A DNA stretch of 6,395 nucleotides. Origin: Acidobacteriota bacterium (GTDB lineage Bacteria; Acidobacteriota; Blastocatellia; RBC074). Positions 5,293 to 6,395 of the stretch are shown one piece after another (positions within the stretch are counted from its first letter, which is position 1; each line of letters starts with the position of its first letter). The position numbers and the translations under genes were made by a program. The DNA lies in the NCBI GenBank assembly GCA_013140935.1, contig JABFSD010001233.1:1-6395 (forward strand). Direction: 5' to 3'. The notes beneath the pieces were generated by a model that was not told the DNA's origin, did not search any database, and worked only from the letters and a program-made list of their open reading frames with translations.

Positions 5293-6395
5293 ATGACACA
5301 ACCTTTGATTTCACTCGTGGGATTTTTTGCGTTCGCCTTGATCGCCTGGCTTTGTTCGGCGCATCGTCGCCGCGTGAACTGGAAAACCATCGGCGGCGGC
5401 ATGGCGTTGCAACTCGTCATCGGGTTGCTGGTCTTTCGCGCGCCCGGTTCGCGGCAATTCTTTTTGAAGCTCAACGACGCCGTGCTGGCCTTGCTCGAAG
5501 TCTCACGTAGCGGCATGAACTTTTTGCTGGGGCCGCTAGCCTTAGGCCCTAACGAAAAAGGTTCGATTGGTTTTATTCTCGCGTTTCAAGCCTTGCCGAT
5601 TGCGATTTTCTTTTCGGCGCTGGCTGCGGCGCTCTATCACTTGGGCATTCTGCAATTCGTCGTGCGGCTGTTTGCCAAACTCTTTCACCGCACGCTCGGC
5701 ATCAGCGGTGCTGAATCGTTAAGCGGCGCGGCCAACATCTTTGTCGGCGTAGAGTCCGCGTTAGTCGTGCGCCCTTACCTCGCCACGATGACGCAATCTG
5801 AATTGCTTACGCTCATCAGCGCCGGCATGGCGACAGCGGCTTCGACGACGTTGGGCTTGTATGTCTTGCTGCTGGGCGACACGTTCCCGCAAATTGCCGG
5901 ACACTTGCTGTCGGCTTCGATCATTGCGATTCCGGCGGCGGTCGTGATGTCAAAGCTGTTATTGCCTGAAACTGAAACGCCTGAGACGGCTGCGAGCATT
6001 CCCCCTGAACACGAAGAATATCGCGCCAGCAACCTGATGAGCGCCATCATCGAAGGCGCCAACGACGGACTCAAACTCGCCGTTGGCATCGGTACGTTGT
6101 TGATTGCGGGCTTAGGTATGGTGGCGTTAGTAGACAAGTTGCTGGGCTTGCTGCCCGCCATTGCAGGGATAGGAAAACTGTCTATCGTCAAAATTCTCGG
6201 CTGGGTTTTCTATCCCTTCGCCGCGCTGCTGGGCATCGCGCGCGCCGACCTGGCCGAAGCCGCCAAGCTCTTAGGCGAACGCGTCGTACTCACCGAAGTC
6301 GTCTCTTATCAAGACCTCGCCAGCATGATTTCGAGCGTGCAAATCACCGACCCGCGCACCGTCGTCATTCTGAGTTACGCGCTCTGCGGCTTCAC
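5293..6395 (+). CDS. Concentrative nucleoside transporter (CNT) family permease, 3'-truncated by window edge
   Basis: The frame is open from the ATG at 5293 to the right edge: 367 residues, with probably 30-60 missing. An in-frame TGA at 5281 rules out a longer start; no Shine-Dalgarno is visible. The protein is strongly hydrophobic, with membrane segments near 4-22, 33-50, 91-118, 170-195, 203-222, 260-283 and 299-315. CNT hallmarks are present: [15 protein letters not shown] (34-48), [11 protein letters not shown] (142-152) followed by [12 protein letters not shown] (160-171), [14 protein letters not shown] (178-191), and [13 protein letters not shown] (331-343), where E335 matches the conserved Glu of LNEFVAY in Vibrio CNT. 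The family couples nucleoside uptake to Na+ or H+ at the inner membrane. The first hairpin is unusual: GVESALVV replaces GQTEAPLV, one residue shorter. Window truncation falls at LSYALCGF, just at the last substrate-binding motif. Divergent from nagB, so possibly co-regulated. Confidence 0.88.
   Translation, partial: MTQPLISLVGFFAFALIAWLCSAHRRRVNWKTIGGGMALQLVIGLLVFRAPGSRQFFLKLNDAVLALLEVSRSGMNFLLGPLALGPNEKGSIGFILAFQALPIAIFFSALAAALYHLGILQFVVRLFAKLFHRTLGISGAESLSGAANIFVGVESALVVRPYLATMTQSELLTLISAGMATAASTTLGLYVLLLGDTFPQIAGHLLSASIIAIPAAVVMSKLLLPETETPETAASIPPEHEEYRASNLMSAIIEGANDGLKLAVGIGTLLIAGLGMVALVDKLLGLLPAIAGIGKLSIVKILGWVFYPFAALLGIARADLAEAAKLLGERVVLTEVVSYQDLASMISSVQITDPRTVVILSYALCGF

Noticed and set aside
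5775..6191. Minus-strand 138-residue open frame opposite the transporter
   Set aside because: The plus strand carries CNT motifs throughout; the antisense frame has no recognisable features.

Overview
The window is bacterial, gene-dense and moderately GC-rich, with no rRNA, CRISPR array, complete tRNA or recognisable insertion sequence. The gene content is a NagB-type deaminase of the GENGH subgroup, exported Gfo/Idh/MocA oxidoreductases including one with an Oxidoreduct_C-type tail, several Rpn-family genes, and a divergent CNT transporter. This resembles Acidobacteriota (Blastocatellia-like), with Planctomycetota, Verrucomicrobiota or Bacteroidota as alternatives. The assignment is inferred from gene content only and is tentative.

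Layout. Five genes read leftwards on the minus strand from about 5124 to beyond base 1. They are a glucosamine-6-phosphate deaminase (nagB, 4387-5124), an exported Gfo/Idh/MocA oxidoreductase (3403-4383), an Rpn-family PD-(D/E)XK nuclease with an EGRQ repeat (2297-3388), a second exported oxidoreductase (816-2219), and a second, different Rpn-like nuclease cut by the left edge (1-811). The gaps are 3, 14, 77 and 4 bases, so a single transcript is likely. A 168-base divergent spacer (5125-5292) separates them from a rightward concentrative nucleoside transporter-family gene that runs off the right edge (5293-6395).

The most interesting signal is in the two Rpn genes. Each has a strong internal Shine-Dalgarno (AAGGAG in one, AGGAGG in the other) placed 11-12 nt before an in-frame ATG. 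That ATG lies just upstream of the C-terminal domain in each, and each C-terminal part carries a perfect 12-bp DNA repeat coding for a four-residue unit: 8 x EGRQ in one, 2 x GEKK in the other. This matches the genes-within-genes Rpn toxin-antitoxin design described for enterobacterial Rpn proteins, in which the full-length nuclease is restrained by a separately translated C-terminal small protein with variable four-residue repeats. Here two such candidates of different subfamilies alternate with metabolic oxidoreductase genes in one apparent operon.

How the genes may work together. NagB would feed amino-sugar phosphate into glycolysis. The two signal-peptide-bearing oxidoreductases could act on sugars or glycosides outside the cytoplasm, and the transporter could import nucleosides or a related solute. 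The Rpn genes look like a defence or selfish module lodged within this sugar operon. These links rest on proximity only.
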